The notes: generated by a model from the letters alone, not told the origin. Positions 51,414 through 63,336 are shown, numbered from the stretch's first letter. The stretch is 64,000 nt of DNA from Prevotella sp. (GCA_017458005.1 JAFTGH010000006.1:50490-114489); one strand, 5' to 3'. A program made the numbers and translations.

Positions 51414-53129
51414 ATGAAAACGAAAATATATTTATTAGCGGCAATGGTTGGAGCGGGCACACTCTTTACATCGTGTGCCAATGACTTTCTGGAGCAAGAA
51501 AATACTTCCAGTCTGAGCAAGGAAACGTTCTATGCCAGTGATGATGCTATCAGTCAGGCAACCTCCACCTTATATAATTATGTGTGGAACAGTTTTAATG
51601 GCAAATTATACTATTCAATGGGCGATGGTCGCTCCAACAACATCACCGCCCAGTGGTCAGACTATATCAAGGTCTACACCAACTTCAATGAGACATCGCT
51701 TTCCGAGGGGCTTCAAGAAGGATGGGCTTCTCTTTATTCTGTGATTGCACAGAGCAATAATGTCATTAACGACATCAAGGACAAGGCTACATCTGCTGTC
51801 AGTGAGAGTGCAAAGGCAGCAGGTATTGGAGAAGCGCGCTTTATGCGCGGAGTCGCCTATTGGTATCTTGCCTCTTTGTGGGGTAATGTCATTATTTATG
51901 AGAACACGACAGATATGGTCAACAACTATGTAGTACCCACAAGTCCACGTGCCGATGTCATGGAGTTTGCTATTCGTGACTTGGAGTATGCTGCTGCCAA
52001 TCTGCCAGAGACATCCTCTGCCGCAGGTCGTGTTAATAAATATACGGCTTGTGGTATGCTGAGTCGCCTCTATCTCTCGATGGCTGGTCTGACAACAACA
52101 GGACAATACAATGGTACTAATGTGAAGACCGATTTTAACGATGGAAAGACGAATCCTTATTATCTCGACCTTGCTAAGAAAGCCGCCAAGAAAGTCATCA
52201 CCAGCGGTCCTTATGAGTTGATGGAAGACTATGCCGACCTGTTCATGATAGAGAACAACAACTGCAAGGAAGACATGTTCCAGTTACAGTGGTTGAAAGG
52301 CTCTACCGATGCTATTGGCTGGGGATGTAACCAAGATATTTCCGCATTCTTCAGTTGGTCTACCATGGTGGGAGAGACCAACTGGGGTGGTGCTACTTGT
52401 ACCTCATGGGATCTCTATCAAGAGTTCTTGGCGGATGGTCCAGAGCGTCGTGAGGCATGTGTGGCTGCTTATGGCTATACTTGGGACTATATCAACGTCA
52501 AGGGTGGCGGATATACTTACGGAAAGACTGAGAATGCCTCTACCAATGGTGCTAATATCAAGAAGTATGTAGTAGGTATCTATGCAGACAATGGTGTGAG
52601 TTACAAGCAAAGTTCTGGTATCAATACTCACATGATGCGTTATGCGGAAGTACTCCTCAACTATGCTGAGGCAGTTCTTGATGAGACAGAAAACAATAAT
52701 GGGGTAGGTGCAACTGTTACAGATGCAGAGGCATTGGGTTACCTCAATCAAGTCCGTACACGTGCTGGACTGCAAGGTTTGCCCAATTATTCCTATAATG
52801 ACTTACGCCATGAGCGCCGTCTGGAATTTGCTTTCGAAGGTCTTTACTGGTATGATCTCGTTCGGCGTGCCTATTCTCAGCAGCAATGGGTTATTAACTA
52901 TTTGAATAATCAAGACCGTAACCGCACCTATAAGTACAACACCGATACAGGAGTATATGAGCCAAGTGCAAATCCTGGACAGGGTGTAGCAGAGGCTACG
53001 GCTTCAAGTATGTTGCTGCCCTACTCAGACGCAGACCAGAACAAGAACCCCAATTTGAAAAACAATTCTACTCCTGTTGCTTGGGAGTTTGGAGAGAGAG
53101 AAGTTGATGAGGCTACTTTGTTCGATTAA
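51414..53129 (+). CDS. SusD/RagB-type surface glycan-binding lipoprotein (XusD-like)
   Basis: 571 aa. Lipoprotein signal GTLFTSCANDFL (Cys21). N-terminal SusD-like TPR region (ARFMRGVAYWYLASLWGNVI, YTACGMLSRLYLSMAGLT) and C-terminal RagB/SusD domain (MRYAEVLLNYAEAVLDET, YNDLRHERRLEFAFEGLYWY). Forms the lid of the SusC transporter and captures the oligosaccharide. Directly downstream of susC. Confidence 0.93.
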   Translation: MKTKIYLLAAMVGAGTLFTSCANDFLEQENTSSLSKETFYASDDAISQATSTLYNYVWNSFNGKLYYSMGDGRSNNITAQWSDYIKVYTNFNETSLSEGLQEGWASLYSVIAQSNNVINDIKDKATSAVSESAKAAGIGEARFMRGVAYWYLASLWGNVIIYENTTDMVNNYVVPTSPRADVMEFAIRDLEYAAANLPETSSAAGRVNKYTACGMLSRLYLSMAGLTTTGQYNGTNVKTDFNDGKTNPYYLDLAKKAAKKVITSGPYELMEDYADLFMIENNNCKEDMFQLQWLKGSTDAIGWGCNQDISAFFSWSTMVGETNWGGATCTSWDLYQEFLADGPERREACVAAYGYTWDYINVKGGGYTYGKTENASTNGANIKKYVVGIYADNGVSYKQSSGINTHMMRYAEVLLNYAEAVLDETENNNGVGATVTDAEALGYLNQVRTRAGLQGLPNYSYNDLRHERRLEFAFEGLYWYDLVRRAYSQQQWVINYLNNQDRNRTYKYNTDTGVYEPSANPGQGVAEATASSMLLPYSDADQNKNPNLKNNSTPVAWEFGEREVDEATLFD

Positions 53130-53158
53130 AGATAATAAAAACATTAAGAATTAAGATT

Positions 53159-54607
53159 ATGAAGACATTAAAATATATAGGACTCATCTTGGGTGTCTCC
53201 TTGGCGATAGGAGTTACCTCCTGTAAAGAGGATGACGGTGATGCTTATCCTGGCGGCGACGGTCCCGTTGTCGTAAATAAAATATATTTGGAAGATGCCG
53301 ATGCCAACGTAAAGGATCGTGATGTCACGGAGGTGTGGGGACGCTTAGGACAAACCCTCCGCTTAGAGGGTTCTGGCTTTGGCGGAACACAGAAGATCTT
53401 GGTCAATGGCTACGACACCTACTTCAATACTTCTTTGGTTACTGACAACTCGATGATTCTGCAGTTGCAGTCGAAGACTCCAATTTCCACTGCAGATCCA
53501 GAATTACGTGATAAGATTATCTTTATCAAGGGTGATAAGCAGTATGTGAAGGAGTTTGTCATTCGTGCTGCATCTCCACGAATTAACAGTTTCAGTAATA
53601 CTTTGCCGCAAGCAGGTGAGACCGTTTATGCCTATGGCTCCAATTTGCAGGAGACAAGTATCATCACGTTACCTGGTGGTATTGAGGTAACAGAAATCAT
53701 CAATGCACCAGAGAAAGAGAGTGGTGAATGGTTCTCCTTCGTGATGCCAGAGGGTGTGACAGAAGGTGGTGCTATACATTCTGTAGGTGCCAATGGTGAG
53801 GCAAACAGCGCCGCTTATTTCAATCTGAAAGCGGGTATGCTACTCGATTTTGACGGTACTGGAAGTCAGGGTTATTGGAGTTGGTCAGAGACAGGGTCTA
53901 TGATTAATGCTGATGATCTCGTTGATGATCCTTTGAATAGCGGACATGGTAAGGTGTGTCAATTGATTCCTGAGCGTCTGTTGACAAATGGTGTTGCTGC
54001 TAACAAATCTCGTGCTACAGAGGCATGGACGGCTGGCGCAGGTGGTCCTACTGATGACTGGTCACAATTATATGAAATAATCCCAGAAGGAACGCCCGTT
54101 ACCGATGTTGCATTTCAGTTTGATATTTATGTTCCAGACCCATGGAACCTTACAGGCAATATCCAGATTGCCCTCATTAATAACTATAATTTCCAAGGAA
54201 TTTATAGTGATGAGTACAAGAGCACAGGTGCAAGTGTGGCTTTCTTCTGTCCATGGCTGACAATGGATGAGAACGGTAAGTTTGTCACTACTCCATGGAG
54301 TACTACAGGATGGAAGACTATAACTATCCCGTTCAGCGAGTTCCGTAAGTATTATTACTTAATGAATGACGAAGATGCTCCACGCACTCCTACATTTGCA
54401 GAAGTGGTGGCTGACCGTGAGGCTGCTACCTATCAGAATTTTGGTATGAGTTTTGTTAACAACGACATCAAGACGGGTATCAAGGATGACAATGACGAGG
54501 AAATCGTGTTCGAGTCATTTGCCACACGCCAGAAGATTTATGTTGACAACTGGCGTATTGTGCCTTGCAAGATCACGTTGGTTTCTGACTTCCCCGATGA
54601 AGAGTAA
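53159..54607 (+). CDS. IPT/TIG-type surface glycan-binding lipoprotein (XusE-like)
   Basis: 482 aa. Lipobox GVTSCKEDD (Cys22). Two IPT/TIG-like beta domains in the first 210 residues (GQTLRLEGSGFGGTQKILVN, AGETVYAYGSNLQETSIITL), then a jelly-roll-like C-terminal domain (VAFQFDIYVPDPWNLTGNIQ, DNWRIVPCK). Family and position between SusD and the GH10 xylanase match the surface glycan-binding protein of Prevotella/Bacteroides xylan loci called XusE. It would hold xylan near the transporter. Confidence 0.85.
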   Translation: MKTLKYIGLILGVSLAIGVTSCKEDDGDAYPGGDGPVVVNKIYLEDADANVKDRDVTEVWGRLGQTLRLEGSGFGGTQKILVNGYDTYFNTSLVTDNSMILQLQSKTPISTADPELRDKIIFIKGDKQYVKEFVIRAASPRINSFSNTLPQAGETVYAYGSNLQETSIITLPGGIEVTEIINAPEKESGEWFSFVMPEGVTEGGAIHSVGANGEANSAAYFNLKAGMLLDFDGTGSQGYWSWSETGSMINADDLVDDPLNSGHGKVCQLIPERLLTNGVAANKSRATEAWTAGAGGPTDDWSQLYEIIPEGTPVTDVAFQFDIYVPDPWNLTGNIQIALINNYNFQGIYSDEYKSTGASVAFFCPWLTMDENGKFVTTPWSTTGWKTITIPFSEFRKYYYLMNDEDAPRTPTFAEVVADREAATYQNFGMSFVNNDIKTGIKDDNDEEIVFESFATRQKIYVDNWRIVPCKITLVSDFPDEE

Positions 54608-54622
54608 TAACCCATTAAATAC

Positions 54623-57049
54623 ATGAATATTATGAAACTATATCATATCATTTTACCGTTGGCTGTCACGTCATTACTCATGACAAGTTGTTATGACGAG
54701 AAGATGGACTGGCATACTCCAGAAGGTCATGGTGCTGTTGTGTCCAGCGACATACCGTTGGAGTTGGCAGAGAAAATAGCCAATTACGACTTTATCAAGA
54801 ACTATGCGGCACAGTACATGCCAGAGACAAAGATAGGTTTGGGTATCAGTGCAGACATCTATACTGATATTGCAGGTAGCAAGAACTATAATGAGGCATA
54901 TGCTGAAGTAGCCAATGCCAATTTCCAGATGTTTACCCCAGGCAACGCCATGAAGCATCAGTCAGTGGTAAAGAGTAATGGGGTCTTAGATTTTAGTACA
55001 GTCACTCCTTTTATCCTGCAAGCAAACGCTGCAGGAATAGAGGTGTTTGGTCATAACTTCATCTGGCATACCCAGCAGCAGCAGACCTACATGAAATCAA
55101 TGATTATGCCAACGTTAGTAGTTGAGACTGACAGCGACATTAAGAATATGATAACAGGTGACAGTTTTAACTTCGAGGGCGGTACCACAGGAAAATGGGG
55201 CTGCTGGGGCGGCAACAATCCGACGATGTCCGTCTCCGACGAGGGTGATGGTTATGAGAGCAGTTATAGTCTGAAACTCTCCAACCCTGAAGATGCTGGT
55301 AGCGGCAATGCATGGAAAGCCCAGTGTGCCTATACCTTCGATTTGCCTTTGGAGCAGGGCGTTGAATACACTATCCGTTTCAAGGCTAAGTCTAGTTCGG
55401 CTGCTGGCGTGGTACAGTTCCAGTACCAGAATAGTCAGACCTATGGCTCCCAAGGCGGTTATCATTCTTTCAATGTAGGTACTGACTGGACTACCTGCGA
55501 GTTTACTTTTACGATGCCGAATGCCGATGATGATCGTATCATTCTCAACTTCGGTGAGGTGGCAGCCGACTATTATATCGACGAGATTGAGTTTGGTGTT
55601 AAGGAGGAAGACCCAATGGAGAATGTAATGACAGGTGATGCTAGCGACTTCGAGGGCGGTACCACAGGAAAATGGGGCTGCTGGGGCGGCAACAATCCGA
55701 CGATGTCCGTCTCCGACGAGGGTGATGGTTATGAGAGCAGTTACAGTCTGAAACTCTCCAACCCTGAAGATGCTGGTAGCGGCAATGCATGGAAAGCCCA
55801 GTGTGCCTATACTTTTGATGTGCCTCTAGAGCAGAACAAGAAATACATCATTCAATTCTATGCTAAGAGTACATCATCCGCAGGCACCATACAGTTCCAA
55901 TTCCAGAACAGCAGCACCTATGGTTCACAGGGTGGCTATAATAGTTTCAATATTGGCACAGAGTGGGTATTGTGCGAGCATGAGTTTACGATGCCGAATG
56001 CCGATGATGACCGTATCATTCTCAACTTCGGTGAGGTAGCAGCAGATTACTACATTGACAATATAAAATTCGGTCTGGCTAAAGATCAAGGGGATGCTGC
56101 TGCGCGTCAGCGTGCTTTACACCGTGCTGCCAAGAGTTACTATGTACTGAAGACAGCCGAGGAGAAGCGTGAAGCCCTACTTGGTGCTATGAAGGAATGG
56201 ATTGAAGGTATGGCAGCCGCATGTCCGACCGTTAAAGGGTGGGATGTTATCAATGAGCCTATCTCCGATAGCAACCATAAATGGCGTGGTGTTAAGGATG
56301 ACGACGGCAGCGTGACCTTCGGAATGGATGGTGATAGCGAGCCTACGGAGACAACCGAGGAGGGACTGAACCTCAATTGGGTGAACGATGCAGGTAATGC
56401 TCACTTCTATTGGGGTTACTATATTGGTAAGGACTATGCGGTCAAGGCATTTGAGTATGCTCGTGCTGCCATTGGAAGTGACGCAAAACTCTATGTCAAT
56501 GAATATGGATTGGAAACCTCTCCTGGCAAGACCGCTGCTTTGATAGACTTCGTCAACTACATCGACCAGAATGGCGGTCAAGTGGATGGTATTGGTACCC
56601 AGATGCACATCACGCTCTCTGGTACCAGCAACGACGCAGACAACAATGCAGAGAAAGTGGCTGAATTGAGGGAAAAGGTGGACGCAATGTTCAAGACACT
56701 TGCTGCAACAGGAAAACTGGTACGCGTAAGTGAATTGGACATCGCCTTTGGTACTAGCAATGGTCAGGAGGTATCACCTTCTGCTGCACAATATGCAGCC
56801 CAGAGCGATGCTTATCAAGCAGTGATGGAATCATACAAGGAGAATGTGCCTGCCTCACAGCGTGGAGGCTTCGTCATTTGGACGCTCTCTGATAACAAGA
56901 ACGAGCATGAGTACTGGCTGAAGGGCGATAAGCCCAATCTGTTCGATAAGAACTATGCTCGTAAGCATGCCTATAAGGGACTCTGTGATGGTATTGCTGG
57001 ATTTGATATCAGTACAGACTTCTCTGGTAATCAGTGGAATGTGAAATAA
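54623..57049 (+). CDS. GH10 endo-1,4-beta-xylanase with two inserted CBMs (Xyn10C-like), lipoprotein
   Basis: 808 aa. Lipobox LLMTSCYDE (Cys23); ATG at 54632 is an alternative start. The GH10 barrel begins about 55 (IGLGISADIYTDI, ANFQMFTPGNAMKHQSV, FGHNFIWHTQQQQTYM). It is interrupted by two tandem carbohydrate-binding modules of CBM4/CBM22 type (about 175-330 and 335-490), then resumes. The acid/base Glu is in WDVINEPISD and the nucleophile Glu in RVSELDIAF. This split architecture is known for surface GH10 enzymes of Bacteroidota xylan loci such as Xyn10C. Last gene of the susC operon. Confidence 0.93.
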   Translation: MNIMKLYHIILPLAVTSLLMTSCYDEKMDWHTPEGHGAVVSSDIPLELAEKIANYDFIKNYAAQYMPETKIGLGISADIYTDIAGSKNYNEAYAEVANANFQMFTPGNAMKHQSVVKSNGVLDFSTVTPFILQANAAGIEVFGHNFIWHTQQQQTYMKSMIMPTLVVETDSDIKNMITGDSFNFEGGTTGKWGCWGGNNPTMSVSDEGDGYESSYSLKLSNPEDAGSGNAWKAQCAYTFDLPLEQGVEYTIRFKAKSSSAAGVVQFQYQNSQTYGSQGGYHSFNVGTDWTTCEFTFTMPNADDDRIILNFGEVAADYYIDEIEFGVKEEDPMENVMTGDASDFEGGTTGKWGCWGGNNPTMSVSDEGDGYESSYSLKLSNPEDAGSGNAWKAQCAYTFDVPLEQNKKYIIQFYAKSTSSAGTIQFQFQNSSTYGSQGGYNSFNIGTEWVLCEHEFTMPNADDDRIILNFGEVAADYYIDNIKFGLAKDQGDAAARQRALHRAAKSYYVLKTAEEKREALLGAMKEWIEGMAAACPTVKGWDVINEPISDSNHKWRGVKDDDGSVTFGMDGDSEPTETTEEGLNLNWVNDAGNAHFYWGYYIGKDYAVKAFEYARAAIGSDAKLYVNEYGLETSPGKTAALIDFVNYIDQNGGQVDGIGTQMHITLSGTSNDADNNAEKVAELREKVDAMFKTLAATGKLVRVSELDIAFGTSNGQEVSPSAAQYAAQSDAYQAVMESYKENVPASQRGGFVIWTLSDNKNEHEYWLKGDKPNLFDKNYARKHAYKGLCDGIAGFDISTDFSGNQWNVK
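55171..55811 (+). repeat. Recent duplication of CBM-coding DNA within the GH10 gene
   Basis: 55171-55334 and 55648-55811 (164 bp each, offset 477 bp) are identical except for one silent T/C change. The following part of each module is much more diverged, so the identity is local. Confidence 0.85.
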
Positions 57050-57070
57050 GAGTCATTGACCACGCAAATA

Positions 57071-57148
57071 AATGGAGGCTTCAAACACATCGTTTGGAGC
57101 CTCCATTCGTATCGTTTGAAGCCTTCAAACACCTCGTTTGGAGGCTTC
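57071..57148. terminator. Two tandem hairpins between convergent xylan operons
   Basis: Hairpin 1: AATGGAGGCT (57071-57080) / AGCCTCCATT (57098-57107) with inner CAAAC/GTTTG. Hairpin 2: GAAGCCTTCAAAC (57118-57130) / GTTTGGAGGCTTC (57136-57148). They separate the GH10 gene from the PD40 gene. Both share the CAAAC-x-CTCGTTTG core with the palindrome at 35581-35645. Confidence 0.8.
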
Positions 57149-57150
57149 AT

Positions 57151-58629
57151 TTACATGGGTTTGACGGTAGTAGCGACACGTTGGTCGCTCTCAATGGTAT
57201 TTCCTCGTTCCCGGGCATGTGGTTTGATGGGACCATCCGAGAAGTCAGGGGTGTTGTAAGAATAGAGTAATCGCTGGTAATATGCTTTGGGATTCCGTTG
57301 AGGAAGCATGAAGGGCTTGGTTGCCTTCCCATCCTCTATCGACGACAGGTAGATACGGGTGTAGAGTCCGTCATCCCGTCGACTCGTAAACAGGAACCAG
57401 TGACTATTTGTGTTCCAGTTGTGGAAACTCTCGGCACAGGGACTATTGACCTCCGTCATCGGGCGGGATGCTCCTGTCTGCAGGTCGAGCAACCAGAGGT
57501 CTGCCTCTGGATGCCAGATGGAGAAATAGCCATAGTCGGCAACGGTATACATCAGATATCTCCCGTCATACGAGGGACGGGGCCATGTCATACTCTTACC
57601 AGTCTGGTCGGCAGAGAGGAGTGTGTCAACCTGTTGTCCCAGTTTTCCTGTCTTCGCATCGAAGGCAACACGGCAGAGGCTATAGCGTTCTTTGTTATAG
57701 TCCGTCGGGTATACCTGTCGTCTTGCCGTCGTGAAATAGAGCCATTTCCCATCAGGCGAGAAGGCTGGAGTGCACTCTGCCCAGAGGTATCTCATGGTCA
57801 GGGTGTCTTTGAGGATGGTATGTGTCTTGGTGTCGTAGACAAACACGTCCGACTTGGTGTCGTACACCTCGATGCGCTTGTTACCGTTGAAATGGAACAT
57901 CTGGGTGGTCGCATTCGTAGAGAAAGCGCAGTAGCGTCCGTCAGGATGCCAGTAGGGATAGACCATAGAGCCTCCTAACTCCGCATTCTTCGCCTGAAGG
58001 AACTCTTCTTTCCCCTGTTGATGGACGACCGTGGCTCCATGCTTTCCACGAACATGGAACACATACTGGTCGGAACGGGTGCGGTTGGCGGTATGGCAGT
58101 TGAGGCACATTCCTGGTGACTGTGTGTTCTCCAACAGTGCCGTCTCCTTGAAATTAGAGAGGTCGCGCTGGTAGAGTCCCATGCCGCTATAGAGTTCGTA
58201 ACTGGGTGGGATACGGCGATAGGTGATGCCCCATTCGTCAAGGGCATGGTTGCTGACATGTATCGTGAAGTCACGATACTGGGTCCATCTCCCTTCCCTC
58301 TCCGCGCATACAGTCACCAGAAGTTGACCGCCTTTGTTGTCTTCCAGCAACTGGTGCCACTCGTCAATGTCGAAATCGGCATACTCGCCATTGGCATGGA
58401 GTGTCCCCGTCTTGGAGCCTTTCACGACGACATCCACCGTAGTGACCTTGTCGTCTGCCATGGAGAAGTTCAAGGGAGCGATGCCTATGGGTATCGTCAC
58501 GTCAGTATAATCGGGGTAGATGATAGGTTGCTGGTTGACTTTCGTCACGTTTTGAGGGCGTGATGTACATCCGACAAGCAAACATGCCATCATCAGTATA
58601 AGACAGGTCTTTGGTAATCTCTTTCTCAT
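57151..58629 (-). CDS. PD40/TolB-like lipoprotein with a heme-binding CxxCH motif
   Basis: 492 aa. Lipobox LLVGCTSRP (Cys21). A beta-sandwich N-terminal part precedes CLNCHTANRT (about 171-180), a c-type heme motif. After it come WD40-like PD40 repeats (YPYWHPDGRYCAFSTNA, TPAFSPDGKWLYFTTAR, RPSYDGRYLMYTV). Such proteins pair with DUF6057-type membrane proteins in Bacteroidales, as here (12-bp gap). A redox or sensing role is suggested by the motif but not known. The fourth and last gene of the leftward xylan operon. Confidence 0.75.
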   Translation of the reverse strand: MRKRLPKTCLILMMACLLVGCTSRPQNVTKVNQQPIIYPDYTDVTIPIGIAPLNFSMADDKVTTVDVVVKGSKTGTLHANGEYADFDIDEWHQLLEDNKGGQLLVTVCAEREGRWTQYRDFTIHVSNHALDEWGITYRRIPPSYELYSGMGLYQRDLSNFKETALLENTQSPGMCLNCHTANRTRSDQYVFHVRGKHGATVVHQQGKEEFLQAKNAELGGSMVYPYWHPDGRYCAFSTNATTQMFHFNGNKRIEVYDTKSDVFVYDTKTHTILKDTLTMRYLWAECTPAFSPDGKWLYFTTARRQVYPTDYNKERYSLCRVAFDAKTGKLGQQVDTLLSADQTGKSMTWPRPSYDGRYLMYTVADYGYFSIWHPEADLWLLDLQTGASRPMTEVNSPCAESFHNWNTNSHWFLFTSRRDDGLYTRIYLSSIEDGKATKPFMLPQRNPKAYYQRLLYSYNTPDFSDGPIKPHARERGNTIESDQRVATTVKPM

Positions 58630-58640
58630 GATAGTAGTTG

Positions 58641-59837
58641 TTAATAGAAAAACATCTCATCCGTGGTGGCAAATACCTCTTGCAGTCTTCCGTAGAACGG
58701 ATGTTTGGCAATGCGCTCGGGCTGTTCTGCGAGTGCTCTCTTCTCTTCTGCCCATTCCCGATAGAGTAGGGTCTGCTCTAACAGGGAGATATATTTCAAG
58801 GCTAGCGAGTATTGCTTCGTGATCAGACTGGTCTCAACGAGTCGTTTCAGTGCCCTGCCGCTTTTGTTATGATTGGGAATAGCCTCCATCGCCTCAAAAG
58901 CGGATCGTTGTGACATGTTGACCATTCCTGCTTGCAGATAGACATCACTCATCATAAAGGCGGTGATCTCGTCCTTCAACACCCCATGCGCTTGTGCCAG
59001 GTTCCAGAACAGTTCTTGTTGGGAAAGACGTTGCTGATAGAACTGTGCCAGTGACACCAGTTGCTGGATGGCAACCAACTGTCTGGGGTGGCGAAGACTC
59101 TCCCGTTCTATCTCATCCCATTTCCCTTGTCTCAGCAGGTAGTCATAGACCAGCAAGCCATTGTCGCCGATGTTCTTCTCCTCCCAGTAGTAGTCTACGC
59201 CTCTGGCAAGTTGGCGCAGCGGGTAGGGGGCTATCCATGAACTCCCCAGTATGCATGCTCCTAAGAGAAGCGCGATGAGCCATGACCAACGGAGACTGCA
59301 GAGTGCCAACAGGATAGCGGCGGGTCCGACAAGCCAGTAGAGGACAGGAGTTAGTATGATCAGGCAGACAAGGCGTGGCTTCTGACGGGTAGGCAACACC
59401 GCCATGACCGTCAAGACCAACAGGACGGCGACCGTTGATGTCATAGGAACATACAGGTCGCAGGCAAGATACCATAGTATGATGACTGGAACGAGGGAGA
59501 GTATCAGAAGGTATATTTTCCTGATGCGTGGAAATGCCTGTTGCCATAGACGATAGGCAAGCAACAGGATAGCGACATACAGCAGGGTATAGATGCAGGC
59601 GCCAACAATCGGGTTCAGGAAAAACTGTACGAGAAACTCTCCGAGATATTGAGCCACTCCCCCAGGGATGATCACCCGTTCCATGAAATAGTCGCTATTC
59701 CAAAGAAACATCTGCGACATCTCCCTTCCTACTACCACATGCGGATAGAAGAGATACCAGAAGCAGAACACTGCTATGGCAAATAGGGCGATCAGCAAAT
59801 GCTGCCAGTAGTTATTAAGGATGGTTCTCGTCTTCAT
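58641..59837 (-). CDS. DUF6057-like membrane protein
   Basis: 398 aa from ATG 59837 (MKTRTILNNYWQ), 10 bp after the upstream esterase gene. The first about 220 residues hold several membrane helices, including HVVVGREMSQMFLWNSDYFM, which I associate with DUF6057. The rest is a soluble helical, TPR-like region (AQAHGVLKDEITAFMMSDVY, LVETSLITKQYSLALKYISL). Function unknown; conserved pairing with the PD40 lipoprotein suggests a joint envelope role. Confidence 0.72.
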   Translation of the reverse strand: MKTRTILNNYWQHLLIALFAIAVFCFWYLFYPHVVVGREMSQMFLWNSDYFMERVIIPGGVAQYLGEFLVQFFLNPIVGACIYTLLYVAILLLAYRLWQQAFPRIRKIYLLILSLVPVIILWYLACDLYVPMTSTVAVLLVLTVMAVLPTRQKPRLVCLIILTPVLYWLVGPAAILLALCSLRWSWLIALLLGACILGSSWIAPYPLRQLARGVDYYWEEKNIGDNGLLVYDYLLRQGKWDEIERESLRHPRQLVAIQQLVSLAQFYQQRLSQQELFWNLAQAHGVLKDEITAFMMSDVYLQAGMVNMSQRSAFEAMEAIPNHNKSGRALKRLVETSLITKQYSLALKYISLLEQTLLYREWAEEKRALAEQPERIAKHPFYGRLQEVFATTDEMFFY

Positions 59838-59847
59838 ATAAAAATAA

Positions 59848-61047
59848 TTATGGTATTTCTGCTCGTTGAATAGCATCCGTCGGAACATCTTTTCCTAACA
59901 GAAACTTGTCGATGAATGCCTCCACCTCTGGATATTGGTTTTCTGGAAGCATGCAATGGGGATGCCCTCCTACGATGGAGTAGCCCATACGATCCTCGAT
60001 GCCAAAATACTGCCAGACCTTGCGGGCTGCCCTGACAGAGACGAGTGCCGATTTGTCGGCAAGCCATTTATAGTCAGGATTGCCAAGGACGAGTAAGGCA
60101 CGAGGACATACCATCGCACAGAGTTCATGATGGTCATAAGGCATGCGGTAGACACTGTCTCCAGAGAAAGTGGTGCGCATGCTCTCCAAGAACCAATGGT
60201 AGTCGGTCTTCTCCAAGCATTCCACGCTATCCATCTGGTGGGAGATACGCCATGCGGCAGCGCCACCGCCTCCAGGCTCTTGCGCAATCGTCAGGGCGAT
60301 ACGCTCGTCGAAGGCACCACAGAAGAGCGCCATCTTACCGGCATACGAGCAACCCGTCACTCCGATATGTCTCATGTCAATCTTGGTGACCTCTTCCCCT
60401 AAGTGTTGCAGTCCGTCGAGGAGGCGACTCAAGCCCCAAGCCCATTCGCTATAGGCGCCATTGTCCCTCAATTCAGGATAGAGACGGTCGAAGGCATGCT
60501 CGCCACGCTCTTTATGGGGGCGCCATTGAGAATAGTCGTTGACCTGACTCTCATGGAAAGTCATGGTGGCGATAGGACGGTTCTCGAATATCGGCTTGGG
60601 CAGACTGAGCATACTCGTCCCTATCATCAGGGCATAGGGTGCCTTGCCCGTCTTAGGATAGTGGATGGTAGAGCGTAGCGTGAGTGTCTCACCATGGACA
60701 GTGACATCGACGATGAGGGTGTCACCGTCCATCCGTGCCTTGATATCCTTCTTGTCGACAGCAGGTTTCTTGCCGATTCCATAGTGTTGGATCTCGGCGG
60801 CTATCTCGCTGCGTCGCTGTGCCCATTCACTGAAGGTGTTGACTTTCCCTTTCCCGTTGCTCCAAGCAAGAGGGTCGGGCAACTCCCGCTGCTCAGGCAG
60901 TTGGTCGTAACTAGGCATCGCAGGAGCAGCGAAATGACTGCCCGTATGCTCTTGGTCGTAGACAAACGGAGGCTGTTGGCTATAAGCGCAAAGCCCATAG
61001 CCAACAGCCAGAAGTATGATGATAGTTTCTTTAAAGTCTTTCAGCAT
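59848..61047 (-). CDS. CE15-like glucuronoyl esterase, secreted
   Basis: 399 aa, hydrophobic signal to GLCAYSQ. Alpha/beta hydrolase with the CE15-type nucleophile motif GVTGCSYAGKMALFCGAF (Ser near 242), AQEPGGGGAAAWRISHQ after it, and a C-terminal GGHPHC with the catalytic His. CE15 enzymes cut the ester between 4-O-methylglucuronic acid on xylan and lignin alcohols. The canonical GCSRxGK is GCSYAGK here, so activity could differ. Between a xylanase-esterase gene and the DUF6057 gene. Confidence 0.82.
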   Translation of the reverse strand: MLKDFKETIIILLAVGYGLCAYSQQPPFVYDQEHTGSHFAAPAMPSYDQLPEQRELPDPLAWSNGKGKVNTFSEWAQRRSEIAAEIQHYGIGKKPAVDKKDIKARMDGDTLIVDVTVHGETLTLRSTIHYPKTGKAPYALMIGTSMLSLPKPIFENRPIATMTFHESQVNDYSQWRPHKERGEHAFDRLYPELRDNGAYSEWAWGLSRLLDGLQHLGEEVTKIDMRHIGVTGCSYAGKMALFCGAFDERIALTIAQEPGGGGAAAWRISHQMDSVECLEKTDYHWFLESMRTTFSGDSVYRMPYDHHELCAMVCPRALLVLGNPDYKWLADKSALVSVRAARKVWQYFGIEDRMGYSIVGGHPHCMLPENQYPEVEAFIDKFLLGKDVPTDAIQRAEIP

Positions 61048-61056
61048 GTAATGCGT

Positions 61057-63219
<2,163 letters not shown>

Positions 63220-63268
63220 TTATACGTTTTATAAGTTCACTTTTTACTCACAAGTCTTTGTGTCGCTG

Positions 63269-63276
63269 CAAAGGTA
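63269..63276 (-). promoter_or_regulatory. -7 box of the xyn10D-fae1A operon
   Basis: TACCTTTG on the minus strand, 56 bp upstream of the ATG, without a recognisable -33 TTTG, as for susC. Confidence 0.6.
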
Positions 63277-63303
63277 GGTAAAAAACCTGAGAATCATCAT
63301 GTC

Positions 63304-63333
63304 TATTGTATCATAAACTTTCGCAAATGTAAC
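63304..63333 (-). promoter_or_regulatory. Candidate HTCS binding site upstream of xyn10D-fae1A
   Basis: Minus-strand GTTACATTT (63325-63333) and GATACAATA (63304-63312) are 21 bp apart, the same spacing and order as the pair before susC. The bases between also agree in part (AAAGT). It lies about 28 bp upstream of the -7 box. Confidence 0.6.
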
Positions 63334-63336
63334 GTA

